A stretch of DNA of 64,000 nucleotides from Rhodospirillum sp. (GCA_013822765.1 PNKY01000003.1:372001-436000); one strand, 5' to 3'; shown: positions 1 through 9,516, counted from the first letter of the stretch. Notes: generated by a model from the letters alone, not told the origin. Numbers and translations are program-made.

Positions 1-269
1 GCGTCGCGATGCTGATTACGGAACCCGACGCGCCGCCGCCGATCGACAAGGAAGCCTTGGCCGACAACTTTCACCTGACCCAGCGCGAGGCGGACGTGGC
101 ATACCTCCTGGCAAGCGGCGCGCCGCTGCAGGTGATCGCCGCCGCGCTCGATCTGGGCCTTGGCACCGTCCGGTTCCACCTGAGGCATGCGTTCCAGAAA
201 ACCGGCACGAGTTCGCAAGCGGCCCTGGTCGCCGTCGCGCGCGGGTTTGCGAAACCGGATCGATCCTAG
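1..269 (+). CDS. LuxR-family HTH regulator, C-terminal fragment
   Basis: The reading frame is open to the left edge of the window, so this is probably the C-terminal end of a longer regulator. The first in-window ATG is at 9 and need not be the start. The visible part has the GerE/LuxR DNA-binding helices: a 'LTQREADVAYLLASG' segment, then 'TVRFHLRHAFQKTGTSSQAALV', the usual T-V-x-x-H-L-x-x-x-F-x-K-T pattern of the recognition helix. No sensor domain can be seen. The gene converges on the RTX gene, with only 17 bases between the stop codons. Its target is unknown. Confidence 0.75.
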   Translation, partial: VAMLITEPDAPPPIDKEALADNFHLTQREADVAYLLASGAPLQVIAAALDLGLGTVRFHLRHAFQKTGTSSQAALVAVARGFAKPDRS

Positions 270-286
270 CGCGGGCTCGGCATCGC

Positions 287-3200
287 TCAGACGCCGACGA
301 AAATATCCGGGCCGACGGTGATCACGTCCGAGGTCTTCAGTGTTGCCACCGCCAGGTCGAAGGCGAGGTCGCCGTTGGTATCGACCGCGATCTCCACCGA
401 CGCACCCTTGTCGAGGATGGACACGCGGGCCGCCCGGTCGCCGATCGCCACGCCGAGATAGTCGAACAGAATATCCAAGTCGAGCACATCCTGGCCGCCG
501 GCGGCGTTGCCGTCGAAGCCGATGACAACGTCGTGGCCATCCAACGTGTGGGTGTAGGAGATCGTGTCGTTGCCGGCGCCGCCGGTGATGGTGTCGTTGC
601 CGATGCCGCCGGTCAGCGTGTCGTTGCCGCCACCGCCATTGAGGTTGTCGTTGTCGCCGCCGCCATAAAGCCGATTGTTGCCGAGGTTACCGGTAAGTTT
701 GTCGTTGCCGGTGCCCCCATCCAGGACCAGCTGGCCGGCCTTGGTCGGCAGCGCGGCTACAGAGATTGAATCGTTGCCGCCGAAGCCGTTGATGAAGACG
801 GTGTCGACCGCCTCGACATGCGCGATCGAAACCTGGGTCGGCAGTCCCTTGATCGAGACGGCGCCCGCAACAAGGCTGGCGACGATCGTCTCGCCGCCGG
901 CCCCGCCGTCGACGCTGACGATGTCGGCCTGGCCGTCGCCGGTTGGGCTGAAGGACGTTCCGAGGTCGATCGAGACCAACTTGGCATCGGTGCCCGCAAG
1001 GTCATGCACGGAGATCCAGTCGGCGCCGCCAGCCGCATGGATCTGGAACCGCTCCACATCATTGATATCCAGAATGGCGCTTTCGCTTTGGGCGAGGAAC
1101 AGCACCCGGCCGCCGTTCGCAGATAAGTCCATCACGTCGCTGGCACTGGTGAATGAAGCATCGAAGGTGTCGGTGCCGCCCACACCCTCGACCTGGTCAT
1201 CGCCGTCGCCAGAGAACCACTGGAACACGTCGTTGCCGGCATCCAGGATAGCAAGATCGTTGCCGGTACCACCCTCCACCACGTCGTCGCCGGCGGAGCC
1301 CCAGATGAAGTCGTCGCCCTCGTCGCCGAACAGGCGCAACGCGATCTTGCCAGCCGGGATGATGCTGGCATCGATGAAGTCCTGACCGTTCCCGGCGTGG
1401 ATCACAAGCAGGTCGGTCTTGCCGGCGTGGTCGATGCTGACCTGCGTCGGCAGGCCGGTTTCGACGATCTTGCTGCCGGCTATGCTGAGGAGAATGTTGT
1501 TGTTGTCGCCGGTGCCCGCGATCGACACCGTGTCGATCTTGGAGTCGGCCGTCTTCCCGCCGGCCGTTGCCGCCAGGTCGACGGCGACCTCGGTGACGCC
1601 GGCCGGCGCAAGATCGCCGATGTTGACGGTGTCGGCGCCGCCGAGGGCGGCAATCTCGACCCGCTCAACGTTGGTTGCGTCCAACTGGACTGCTCCGACA
1701 TTTCGGGTCAGCGTGAATTGCGAGGCGCCCACAGAGGAGATCTGGATCGCCTCACTGGCCGCCGAGCCGGTGAACCTTAGGGTGTCCATTCCGGCGTCAT
1801 CGCCAATGCTATCGTTGCCGTCGCCGTCGTTCCAGATGATCAGATCGTCGCCGAGGCCGGAGCTGATGAGATCATTGCCGCGCCCTCCGACCAGCCGGTC
1901 GTTGCCCTCCTGTCCGAACAGGAGGTCATTGTTAGAGCCGCCGGTGAGCGTGTCGTTGCCCTCGCCGCCGCGGAGGTTGGCCAGGAGCGTTGTCGCGGGC
2001 AGCTTGGACATGTTGATGACGTCGTCGCCGCCGAAAGCATGGACGATCAGATTGTCGCCGCTTTCGCCATGGACAATGGTCAGTGTCGGGGCCAAGCCGG
2101 TTACGGAGACGACGCCTTTGCTGATGGTCGTGCCGATCGTGTCGTTCCCCTCCGTCCCGTCGATCGAAATGCTATCGCCCTTGCCATTGCCGGACTTTCC
2201 GAGCGCGTCGCCCAGGTTGAGCGCCAACAGTTGAATCCCCGCGCTCGTGAGGTCCTGCACGTTGAGAAATGCGGCAGCTGAGCTGGCGCTGAACTGGATC
2301 CGCTCGACATCGTCCATGTCGATGGAAGCGCCGTCGCTGCGGGTCAGAAGCGCACGCCCGCCGTTGGCGCCGATCGTGAAGAATTCGTCGATGGCGGACA
2401 GAAGGAACGAATCGACACCCGACCCGCCTTCGATGAGGTCGTCGCCCGCCGAACCGTTCCATTCGACGACATCATTGCCGCCGCCCAGGAACAACTGGTC
2501 GTTGCCGCCGGCCTCCAGGACCTTGTCGTCGCCGGCGCTGCCGATGATCGTATCGTTGTTGGAATTGCCAAGCAGGTCGAGAAGGATCTTGCCGGCGGGC
2601 AGCGCACTGGCATCGATGAGGTCGTTGCCCAAACCACCGGTGATGCTCAGAACATCAGTCTTGCCGGCATGATCGATGCTGACGTCGCCATCGAGGCCTC
2701 CGATCACGATCTTGCCGCCGAGCATGGCCACGGTATAGGCATCGTCGGTGGAATGGGCGCCAATGGAGACTGTGTCGACCTTGGTGTCCGCGGTCTTGCC
2801 GCCCGCGGTCGCCGCCAGGTCGATCGCGAACGCCGTAATGCCGGTGCCGGTCAACTTGTTGACGTTAATGAAGTCGGCGCCACCCAAGGCGCGGAACTCC
2901 ACGCGCTCGATCTGATCGAGCTGGAGGGTAGAGACGCTGAAGACCTCATCGGCATTGGATGCGGTGACGCGGACCGTATCGAAATCGGCTCCACCGTCAA
3001 TCGTGTCGCCACCGTCACCGGCGCTCCACTGGAACAGGTCATTACCGCTGCCGAGCAGGACATTGTCATTGCCGCGCCCGCCGATGACCGTATCGTTGCC
3101 GGTTCCACCCTTGAGTCCGTCGCCGTTGACGCTGCCGGTCAGCGAGTCGTTGCCGTCATCGCCATGCAGGACGAGGAGGATACGGCCGGCGCCAAGCGTG

Positions 3201-3766
3201 GCACCGCTCAGCTTGTCGTTGCCGTCCGCGCCGTGCACCTCCACGACGTCGGACCCCTTCGCGTTGGTGGCGGAGAACTGTGTCGGAAGACCGGCGACGT
3301 TGACCGCCGCCGCTGTGGCCGTGACGGTCAGCGTGTTGTTCGCGCTCGAGGCATAGGTGGTGACGGCATCGTTGGCGCCCGCGAAATCCACGGTGACCTT
3401 GGTGACATCGGTTCCGGAAAGATCGCCCACGGTGACGGTGTTATAGAAGGCGATGGCCTTCAGCTCGAGGCGCTCGACGTCGTTGAGGGACACGATTTCG
3501 GCGCCCCCGCCAACGCCGGCAGCAATGAAGACTGTTCCCGAACCACTTGCCGACACGTTGAAAAATCCGCCCGTGCTGGCGAGCCGCGCCGTGTCGGTAC
3601 CGGTGCCGCCCTCGACCACGTCGCTGCCGTCGCCCAAACTCCACAGCGACAGGTCGCTGCCGCCCAGCATCGTGATGGTGTCGGCGCCGCCGGCGCCGGT
3701 GATGGTGTCGTTGCCCGCGGTCCCGTTCAGGGGCTCCCCGACGGGCGTCCCGTTGATCACAGCCAT
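287..3766 (-). CDS. Large RTX-type calcium-binding repeat protein (copy 1)
   Basis: About 1159 residues, Asp/Gly/Asn-rich, with GGxGxD nonapeptides ('GGTGNDTVIGGRGNDN', and a dense run near residues 1030-1090), which fold as Ca-binding beta-rolls. Between these sit five degenerate copies of a ~220-residue module. Each has a 'VERxEx' strand, a 'GGADxI' loop, 'VAVDLAATAGGKTAD', 'GLPTQVSIDHAGKTD' and a GNDxxQW motif. There is no Sec signal. The C-terminus ends in a hydrophobic 'DIFVGV', compatible with type I secretion, but no T1SS genes are in the window. I place the start at ATG 3764-3766, which has GGGGAGAGG just upstream and matches the paralogue's N-terminus (MAVING versus MAIING). A start 22 codons further upstream would overlap the preceding gene. 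It lies 25 bases after the paralogue, probably in the same operon. Enzymatic or adhesive function is unknown. Confidence 0.85.
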   Translation of the reverse strand: MAVINGTPVGEPLNGTAGNDTITGAGGADTITMLGGSDLSLWSLGDGSDVVEGGTGTDTARLASTGGFFNVSASGSGTVFIAAGVGGGAEIVSLNDVERLELKAIAFYNTVTVGDLSGTDVTKVTVDFAGANDAVTTYASSANNTLTVTATAAAVNVAGLPTQFSATNAKGSDVVEVHGADGNDKLSGATLGAGRILLVLHGDDGNDSLTGSVNGDGLKGGTGNDTVIGGRGNDNVLLGSGNDLFQWSAGDGGDTIDGGADFDTVRVTASNADEVFSVSTLQLDQIERVEFRALGGADFINVNKLTGTGITAFAIDLAATAGGKTADTKVDTVSIGAHSTDDAYTVAMLGGKIVIGGLDGDVSIDHAGKTDVLSITGGLGNDLIDASALPAGKILLDLLGNSNNDTIIGSAGDDKVLEAGGNDQLFLGGGNDVVEWNGSAGDDLIEGGSGVDSFLLSAIDEFFTIGANGGRALLTRSDGASIDMDDVERIQFSASSAAAFLNVQDLTSAGIQLLALNLGDALGKSGNGKGDSISIDGTEGNDTIGTTISKGVVSVTGLAPTLTIVHGESGDNLIVHAFGGDDVINMSKLPATTLLANLRGGEGNDTLTGGSNNDLLFGQEGNDRLVGGRGNDLISSGLGDDLIIWNDGDGNDSIGDDAGMDTLRFTGSAASEAIQISSVGASQFTLTRNVGAVQLDATNVERVEIAALGGADTVNIGDLAPAGVTEVAVDLAATAGGKTADSKIDTVSIAGTGDNNNILLSIAGSKIVETGLPTQVSIDHAGKTDLLVIHAGNGQDFIDASIIPAGKIALRLFGDEGDDFIWGSAGDDVVEGGTGNDLAILDAGNDVFQWFSGDGDDQVEGVGGTDTFDASFTSASDVMDLSANGGRVLFLAQSESAILDINDVERFQIHAAGGADWISVHDLAGTDAKLVSIDLGTSFSPTGDGQADIVSVDGGAGGETIVASLVAGAVSIKGLPTQVSIAHVEAVDTVFINGFGGNDSISVAALPTKAGQLVLDGGTGNDKLTGNLGNNRLYGGGDNDNLNGGGGNDTLTGGIGNDTITGGAGNDTISYTHTLDGHDVVIGFDGNAAGGQDVLDLDILFDYLGVAIGDRAARVSILDKGASVEIAVDTNGDLAFDLAVATLKTSDVITVGPDIFVGV

Positions 3767-3791
3767 TGTCCCTCTCCCCGCAACAGCAAGC

Positions 3792-6700
3792 TCATAGTCC
3801 GACGAAAATATCCGCGCCGATGGTGATCGCATCCGCGGTCTTCAGCGTGGCCACGTGGAGATCGAAGTTGAGATCGCCGTTGGTATCGACCGCGATCTCC
3901 ACCGACGCGCCCTTATCGACGATGGACACGCGAGCCGCGCGGTCGCCGATCGGCACCGAGAGATTGCCGAACAGGCCGCTGAGATCGAGCACATCCTGCC
4001 CGCCGGCCGCATTGCCATCGAACCCGACGACGGTATCGTGCCCCCCGAGCACATTCTCGTAGTAGATGATGTCGCTGCCGGCGCCGCCGGTGAGGGTGTC
4101 GTTGCCGGCGCCGCCGACCAGGGCGTCATTGCCGAGTCCGCCGGTCAGGACATCGTTGCCTTCCTCGCCGAGGAGACCGTCGTTGCCGGCGCCGCCGTCG
4201 ATCTTGTCGTTGCCGGTGCCGCCGAGGAGGCTGTCGTTGCCGGCGCCGCCGCTCAGAATATCGTTGCCGTCGCCGCCGCTGACCGCGTTGTAGCCGGCAT
4301 GCCCGGTAAGCTTGTCGTTGCCCTCGCCGCCAATCAGATAGATCTGCGCGGCGGTCTGAGGCACGGTCGCGGCGTTGATGGTGTCGTTGCCGCCCTCTCC
4401 GCTGACCGTCAGAGCGTCGAGCGTCTCGGAGTGAGCGATCGTCACCTGGGTCGCCAAGCCCTTGACCGAGATGGCGCCGGCGGAGAGCGCGATGGTGACC
4501 GTATCGTTGCCGCCGCCGCCAAAGAGCTGAACCGAGTCCGTCTGGCCGTCGCCCTTGGTGCCGCCGGTGCTGCCAAGGTCGATCGACACCAGCTTCATGT
4601 CGGTGCCGGCCAGGTTCTCCACCTTGATCGCATCGAAGCCGATGCCACCCACCAGCTCGATGCGCTCGACGTCATTCATGTTCGCCTGGCCGCCATCGGC
4701 CTGCCGGAACAGATCGACCCATCCGGTGTCTGCGGCGATGACGATCTGCCCAAGGCCGGCTGCCGCACCGTATCTGTAGATGTCGGTGCCGGCATCGCCG
4801 TTGACCTCGTCGATGCCGTCACCGGTCGCGCAAAGGAAGATATCGTTGCCGTCGCCGAGGATGATGAAGTCGTTGCCCGCGCCGCCGATCACCGAGTCGT
4901 TGCCCTTCGACGCCAGGATCGAGTCGTTGCCGTCGCCGCCGATGATCTGCACGACGGCCTTGCCGGCGGCGATCGCGCCGGCGGAGATGGAATCGTGCCC
5001 GTCGCCGCCGATGAGGCTGATGATGTCCGTCTTGCCGACGTGGTCGACCGAAGCCGCCACCGCCAGGCCGTTGACGGCGATCTTGTTCCCGACCATCTGC
5101 AGGAAAATGTTGTCGCCGCCGGTTGTGCCGCTGAACGCGACGGCGTCGGACTTGGTGTCCGCGGTCTTGCCGCCGACGGTCGCGGCAAGATCGATCGCCA
5201 CCTCCGCGATCCCGGTGCTGGCGAGGTTCTGCACGAAGATCACGTCGGCGCCGCCGAGGGTCGCGATCTGAACCCGCTCCACGGTCTGCAGTGTCAGTAT
5301 GGCGGCATCAGGACCGTGAATCAGCTTGGTCTGGCCGCCGATGGAGCCGAGCAGGATCTGTTCGTCCACCGCCGCGCCGGTCAGGCGCAGCGTGTCGAAG
5401 TCGGCGCCGCCGGTGATTTGGTCGCTGCCGTCGTCGTGGGTCCACAGGATCAGGTCGTTGTTGGCGCCGCCATCGAGATTGTCTGCGGCGATGCTGCCCC
5501 GAAGGGTGTCGCTTCCGTTGCCGCCGGCCAGGAAGAACTGGCTAACGACCTTGGTCGGAATGGCCGAGACGTTGATGCTGTCGTTTCCGACGCCGCCGTC
5601 GAGTCCCACATGATCGCCGTCGGCATGGGCGATGCTGAGCTGCGTCGGCAGGCCCGCGACGGACAGCGCGCCCGCGGTGAGCTTGGTGGTGATGACATTG
5701 TTGTCGGCGTTCGCCAGCGCGGAGACAAGGTCGATCTTGCCGTTTCCGGTGGTGCCGCCGGGCGCTGCGAAGTCAATGGCAACCTGCGTGATGTCGGTGC
5801 CGGTCAGGTCCTGCACTACGATGGAGTCGCCCTGCCCGTCGCCGCGGAACTCGATGCGCTCGACGCCGTGTGTCCTCAGCGTCTGTCCGCTGTCGCCGCG
5901 GAAGTAGCGGACTTCGTTACCGATCGCAAAGATCGTGAGCCCGCCGCTCTCGCCATCGACCATGACAGTGTCGGTGCCGCCGTGGCCCTCGATGTAGTCT
6001 TCGCCCGCCAGCGCTTTCCACAGCGCCCGGTCATTGCCGCCGTTGAGGAGGACGATGTCGTCTTCGGAGCCGCCATCGACTAGGTCGTCGCCTTCAGTGC
6101 CGTAGATCACGTCGGCCCCGACATTGCCGGACAGCCTTACCGCCAGCTTGCCGACCGGAAGCTTGCTCGCGTCGATGATGTCGTTGCCGAAACCGCCGTC
6201 GATCTCGAGGATATCGGTCTTGCCGACATGATCGACGGTCGCCGCCACCGGCAGGCCATCGACGGTGATCTTGCTGCCGGTCATGGTGACAGCGATCTCG
6301 TTGTCGCCGAGGCCGGCCTGCAGCCAGACATAGTCGCTCTTGGTATCGGCGGTCTTGCCGCCGACGGTCGATGCGAGATCGATGGCGACCTGCTGGAGGT
6401 CGGAACCGTTCGTGTCGTAAATGAAGATGTTGTCGGCACCGCCCAAGGGTGTGATCTCGAGCCGCTCGATATCGTTCAATGTGACGATGGGCCCGCCGAT
6501 GCTGATCCAATCCACCAGTCGAAGCAGCCCGCCCTGGATACTGACGCTGATGGTCTGGTTGGCGGCGATACCGATATCCATCCCTGTGTCGAAACCGGTT
6601 CCACCTTCGATCACATCGCTCCAGTCGGGCTGGCTCCACTGGAATCGATCGTTGCCATCGCTGAGCTGGATGATATCGGCGCCAAGCCCGCCGACGACCA

Positions 6701-6815
6701 AGTCATTGCCAGTGCCGCCGTCGATCGTGTCATTGCCGGCAGCGCCCTTGATCGTGTCGTCGCCGGCCGTGCCGGGGAGCGTGTCGTCGAACTTGGTTCC
6801 GTTGATGATCGCCAT
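3792..6815 (-). CDS. Large RTX-type calcium-binding repeat protein (copy 2)
   Basis: 1007 residues with the same architecture as the downstream gene but four ~220-residue modules instead of five. Near residues 845-940 there is a longer uninterrupted block of GGxGxD repeats ('GGAGNDSLLGGTGNDKIDG'). The last ~75 residues are nearly identical to copy 1 (shared 'DGNAAGGQDVLDL', 'GDRAARVSI', 'DKGASVEIAVDTNGDL' and a terminal 'DIFVGL'), consistent with a conserved secretion signal. The ATG at 6813-6815 follows GGAGAGGGCTGACTCC. The pair clearly arose by duplication. An extracellular Ca-dependent surface or matrix role is an inference from the family; no catalytic domain is visible. A related translation leader lies ~190 bases further upstream. 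Confidence 0.85.
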   Translation of the reverse strand: MAIINGTKFDDTLPGTAGDDTIKGAAGNDTIDGGTGNDLVVGGLGADIIQLSDGNDRFQWSQPDWSDVIEGGTGFDTGMDIGIAANQTISVSIQGGLLRLVDWISIGGPIVTLNDIERLEITPLGGADNIFIYDTNGSDLQQVAIDLASTVGGKTADTKSDYVWLQAGLGDNEIAVTMTGSKITVDGLPVAATVDHVGKTDILEIDGGFGNDIIDASKLPVGKLAVRLSGNVGADVIYGTEGDDLVDGGSEDDIVLLNGGNDRALWKALAGEDYIEGHGGTDTVMVDGESGGLTIFAIGNEVRYFRGDSGQTLRTHGVERIEFRGDGQGDSIVVQDLTGTDITQVAIDFAAPGGTTGNGKIDLVSALANADNNVITTKLTAGALSVAGLPTQLSIAHADGDHVGLDGGVGNDSINVSAIPTKVVSQFFLAGGNGSDTLRGSIAADNLDGGANNDLILWTHDDGSDQITGGADFDTLRLTGAAVDEQILLGSIGGQTKLIHGPDAAILTLQTVERVQIATLGGADVIFVQNLASTGIAEVAIDLAATVGGKTADTKSDAVAFSGTTGGDNIFLQMVGNKIAVNGLAVAASVDHVGKTDIISLIGGDGHDSISAGAIAAGKAVVQIIGGDGNDSILASKGNDSVIGGAGNDFIILGDGNDIFLCATGDGIDEVNGDAGTDIYRYGAAAGLGQIVIAADTGWVDLFRQADGGQANMNDVERIELVGGIGFDAIKVENLAGTDMKLVSIDLGSTGGTKGDGQTDSVQLFGGGGNDTVTIALSAGAISVKGLATQVTIAHSETLDALTVSGEGGNDTINAATVPQTAAQIYLIGGEGNDKLTGHAGYNAVSGGDGNDILSGGAGNDSLLGGTGNDKIDGGAGNDGLLGEEGNDVLTGGLGNDALVGGAGNDTLTGGAGSDIIYYENVLGGHDTVVGFDGNAAGGQDVLDLSGLFGNLSVPIGDRAARVSIVDKGASVEIAVDTNGDLNFDLHVATLKTADAITIGADIFVGL

Positions 6816-6834
6816 CGGAGTCAGCCCTCTCCAA

Positions 6835-7002
6835 TTACTTGTCGGACGTGGCGCACCACGCGCCGTGCATCCGGTTCGGTTTCCATGATGAGACCCTCCG
6901 AACCAACATCAGGTCCGGAGCCGTCAGGTGCGCGGGGATTGTTGCGAAGCGATTGCGCAGGCGACCGCTCTTGCCGGCGAGCGCGCCAGTGATAACAGCC
7001 AT
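6835..7002 (-). CDS. 55-codon ORF sharing the RTX translation leader (possible gene remnant or leader peptide)
   Basis: Reading leftward from ATG 7000-7002 gives a 55-residue ORF that begins MAVITGALAG and ends at the TAA at 6835. The bases before its ATG (GAGAGGGCTGACTCCCG) are almost identical to those before the RTX copy 2 start (GAGAGGGCTGACTCCG), and the first six codons match the RTX N-termini (MAIING, MAVING). After codon 6 it has no RTX character and is Arg-rich. It may be the stub of a third RTX copy, lost by deletion, or a duplicated leader that is still translated. Low confidence as a functional protein. Confidence 0.35.
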   Translation of the reverse strand: MAVITGALAGKSGRLRNRFATIPAHLTAPDLMLVRRVSSWKPNRMHGAWCATSDK

Positions 7003-7345
7003 CGGGAGTCAGCCCTCTCAGTGGCGTCTAGGCCGGCCCTCGCGCCGGCGGAGTCCCTAGTGCGTGCTACCTCTCGTGCGGATTGGCGCGGGTCGCGGAG
7101 CCCGCGCCAGCGCTTCTTCATCCAATCCCGGCGCGCCATGAGCGCGCCAGGCACCACGAGACCTGATCCCTTCGCCCGAAGCACGGGCGAGGTCGATCCA
7201 AAGACTGATCGAAGCTCCTAGAAGGAGACTAGTCACATGGCGCAATCTCCACAAGTGATGGTGATCACGCCACACAACGAACTCATGGTATTAAGACTAT
7301 AATCCGTCAGAATTGCAGATCGATTGCCTCGTGCGAAACTGGCCG
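7003..7345. other. 343-base gene-free stretch upstream of the RTX genes
   Basis: No credible ORF was seen. It contains two GC-rich inverted repeats: GGCGCGGG...CCCGCGCC (7085-7108) and GGCGCG...CGCGCC (7130-7148). The part around 7285-7320 is AT-richer, with TATAG-like hexamers on the minus strand. It probably carries the promoter and 5' leader of the leftward RTX operon, and the 3' end of the small gene at 7346. I cannot define a -35/-10 pair with confidence. Confidence 0.4.
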
Positions 7346-7741
7346 CTATTTCAGCTTGCTGACCATATCCTTGAATGCGGCGCACGCGTCCGGCGGCGCG
7401 GCAGGGTCGCTGCAAACAGCCTGAATCATAAGCGGCCGCAGGGAGGGACAGTCGGTGAGGACCTGTTTTAAGTATTTCGCTGAATCCCCCAACAGAAGTG
7501 GGTCGTAGACCTTGGCTTTCAGGATTGCGTCGCGGAACTGTGGCGTCGCCATCGCCGTCTCCGACTTGGCCTTACAAATGCAGTTTGCTTTGATCTCTTT
7601 TTCACTCTTTCCAATCCAACCTGCATCGTCCGAGTGACAAATCTCGTAAAGCCGCTCTTGCAGGGCATCTGCCGCAAGGGTGGCACTGCCGATCGGACAA
7701 GCGGAGAGCGCAATCGCGGGTAAGATCAAGAACCAACGCAT
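7346..7741 (-). CDS. Small exported Cys-containing protein, possible lipoprotein
   Basis: 131 residues, family not recognised. The N-terminus [18 protein letters not shown] is a short signal sequence in which 'LSAC' (residues 12-15) fits a lipobox, so a lipoprotein with Cys15 as the anchor is possible. Signal peptidase I cleavage after 'ATLA' is the alternative. The mature part is helical and charged, with Cys at 'EICHSDD', 'NCICKAKS', 'TDCPSL', 'AVCSDP' and 'DACAAF', suggesting disulfides in the periplasm. It stands alone, divergent from the enolase-family gene, and is more AT-rich than its neighbours, which may point to recent acquisition. Confidence 0.6.
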   Translation of the reverse strand: MRWFLILPAIALSACPIGSATLAADALQERLYEICHSDDAGWIGKSEKEIKANCICKAKSETAMATPQFRDAILKAKVYDPLLLGDSAKYLKQVLTDCPSLRPLMIQAVCSDPAAPPDACAAFKDMVSKLK

Positions 7742-7844
7742 ATCGACTTATCCTCAAATTTTCGGCACGGGCCGCCCGATTGACAGCGATCCGTCGAAGG
7801 CAGCACTCTCCGCCCATCCTTCACGAACCAGCCGCCGCGCACAA

Positions 7845-8948
7845 ATGAAAATCACTGCCATCCGCGCCTACCAGGTCGACCTGCCGCTGCACGAAGGCAG
7901 TTACAAATGGTCGGGCGGCAATGTCGTGACCGTGTTCGACTCGACCGTGGTGGCGGTGGAGACCGATGTCGGCATCACCGGCTATGGCGAGGTCTGCCCG
8001 CTCGGGCCGGCTTACCTCCCCGCTTATGCCGCGGGCGTGCGCACCGGCCTCAAGGAGATCGGACCGAAACTGCTGGGCCTCGACCCGCGCGACCTGGGCG
8101 TGCTCAACCGGCGCATGGACCAGGCGCTGCGCGGCCACCCGTACGTCAAATCCGGCATCGACGTCGCCTGCTGGGACATCCTGGGCAAGGCGACCGGCCA
8201 GCCGGTGGTGACTCTGCTCGGCGGACGCTATGGCGAGGACTTCCTGCTCTATCGCGCGATCTCGCAGGAGAGCCCGCAGGATATGGCCAAGCGCGTGCAC
8301 CAGTATCGCGCCGAAGGCTACACCAAGTTCCAGCTCAAGGTCGGCGGCGATCCAGATGTCGACATCGAGCGCATCCGCGCCACCTCGCGCGAGCTGAAGC
8401 AGGGCGACGTGCTGATCGCCGACGCCAACACCGGCTGGCTGATGCACCAGGCGACCCGCGTGGTCGACGCCGTCAAGGACATCGACGTCTATATCGAGCA
8501 GCCCTGCATGAGCTACGAGGAGTGCCGCACGATCCGCGACCGCACGCAGCGGCCGTTCATCCTCGACGAGGTTATCGACTCGTTGTCCGCCGTGCTGCGC
8601 GGCTACGAGGACCGAGCGATGGACGTCATCAACCTCAAGATCTCGAAGGTCGGCGGCCTCACCAAGGCGCGGCAGATTCGCGACCTGTGCGTCGCGCTCG
8701 GCATCGCCATGACCATCGAGGACACCTGGGGCGGCGACATCGTGACCGCGGCGATCGCACATCTCGCGCATTCGACGCCGCCGGAGTTCCTGTTCTCCGC
8801 CACCGATTTCAACTCCTACGTCACGCGTTCGATCGCCGAAGGCGCGCCGCAGCGCGCGATGGGCCGCGCCAGGGCTTCGGACCAGCCCGGCCTCGGCACC
8901 AATCCGCGCTTCGAGGTGCTCGGCAAGCCTGTGCTGGAGGTCAAATGA
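7845..8948 (+). CDS. Mandelate racemase / muconate lactonizing enzyme family protein (enolase superfamily)
   Basis: 367 residues: a capping domain (about 1-125) followed by a TIM-barrel. Expected catalytic features are present: Lys165 in 'QLKVGG', metal ligands Asp193 ('ADAN'), Glu218 ('IEQP') and Asp241/Glu242 ('LDE'), the second base Lys265 ('NLKISKVGG'), and 'EDTWGGD' on a later strand. The N-terminal 'CPLGPAY' loop and 'DTWGGD' recall hydroxyproline-betaine epimerase / cis-3-hydroxyproline dehydratase-like members, but the substrate cannot be fixed from sequence. The start is ATG 7845, because the family N-terminus (MKITAIRAY) begins there, although an in-frame ORF extends 55 codons upstream. 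It overlaps the downstream GNAT gene by ATGA, so the two are translationally coupled. Confidence 0.8.
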   Translation: MKITAIRAYQVDLPLHEGSYKWSGGNVVTVFDSTVVAVETDVGITGYGEVCPLGPAYLPAYAAGVRTGLKEIGPKLLGLDPRDLGVLNRRMDQALRGHPYVKSGIDVACWDILGKATGQPVVTLLGGRYGEDFLLYRAISQESPQDMAKRVHQYRAEGYTKFQLKVGGDPDVDIERIRATSRELKQGDVLIADANTGWLMHQATRVVDAVKDIDVYIEQPCMSYEECRTIRDRTQRPFILDEVIDSLSAVLRGYEDRAMDVINLKISKVGGLTKARQIRDLCVALGIAMTIEDTWGGDIVTAAIAHLAHSTPPEFLFSATDFNSYVTRSIAEGAPQRAMGRARASDQPGLGTNPRFEVLGKPVLEVK

Positions 8949-9409
8949 GCGAGCTCATCTTCCGCCGCGCCAACGAGAACGATGCGGAGACCGTCCGCGC
9001 CCTGACCCACGCGGCCTATGCGAAGTGGGTGCCGGTGATCGGCCGACGGCCCAAGCCGATGAACGTAGACTACGAGCAGGCGGTGCAGACCCGCGCGATC
9101 GAACTGGCGTACGAGGACGGCGTGCTGGTGGCGCTGTACGAGACCATCCCGGCCGCCGACCACCTGCTGCTGGAGAACATCGCGGTTGCGCCGGCGCATC
9201 AACGCCAGGGGCTTGGCCACCGGTTGATGGCGCGCATCGAGGCGCTGGCCCGCGCCCGCGGCCTCCCCAAGGTGCGGCTCTACACCAACAAGGCTTTCGA
9301 CAGCAATCTCGCCTTCTACCAGAAGCTCGGCTACGCGATCGAGCGCGAGGAGCCGATCAAGGCCGGCGGCACCCTGGTCCATTTCGTGAAGACGGTGAAG
9401 CAGCCGTAG
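8945..9409 (+). CDS. GNAT-family N-acetyltransferase
   Basis: 154 residues with the GNAT fold. Motif A is '[15 protein letters not shown]' (the Q-x-x-G-x-G acetyl-CoA pyrophosphate loop, ~ residues 80-95), and motif B is '[18 protein letters not shown]', common in small-molecule or amino-acid acetylating members. The ATG overlaps the TGA of the enolase-family gene, which implies a shared transcript and possibly a shared amino- or imino-acid-related pathway. The substrate is not identifiable. It is followed by an intergenic palindrome that may end the transcript. Confidence 0.8.
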   Translation: MSELIFRRANENDAETVRALTHAAYAKWVPVIGRRPKPMNVDYEQAVQTRAIELAYEDGVLVALYETIPAADHLLLENIAVAPAHQRQGLGHRLMARIEALARARGLPKVRLYTNKAFDSNLAFYQKLGYAIEREEPIKAGGTLVHFVKTVKQP

Positions 9410-9451
9410 CTGCTGCACGGTGCACCATCCGCCGCACGAGCGACTGCATGA

Positions 9452-9478
9452 TGGACCCCGGCTCAAGGCCGGGGTGAC
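9452..9478. repeat. Dispersed ACCCCGG palindrome, copy 1
   Basis: ACCCCGGC-TCAAG-GCCGGGGT (9455-9475) is a perfect 8-bp stem with a 5-base loop, between two convergent genes. The same core occurs near 16.6, 39.8 and 51.5 kb. It may act as a bidirectional terminator or a REP-like element. Confidence 0.75.
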
Positions 9479-9516
9479 TGTTGAGTGTGTGACGATGGCG
9501 TCGCGTGCTGGCTACT

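Noticed and set aside
2669..3826. Long plus-strand ORFs (385 and 742 codons at 3855-6083) antisense to the RTX genes
   Set aside because: They are shadows of the repetitive GC-rich RTX coding sequence. The RTX frames carry GGxGxD repeats and proper ribosome-binding sites; the antisense frames have no recognisable domain.
287..6815. RTX gene pair considered as a type I secretion toxin operon
   Set aside because: No acyltransferase (HlyC), no HlyB/HlyD/TolC genes and no hydrophobic toxin domain are in the window. Only the calcium-binding repeat nature is supported.
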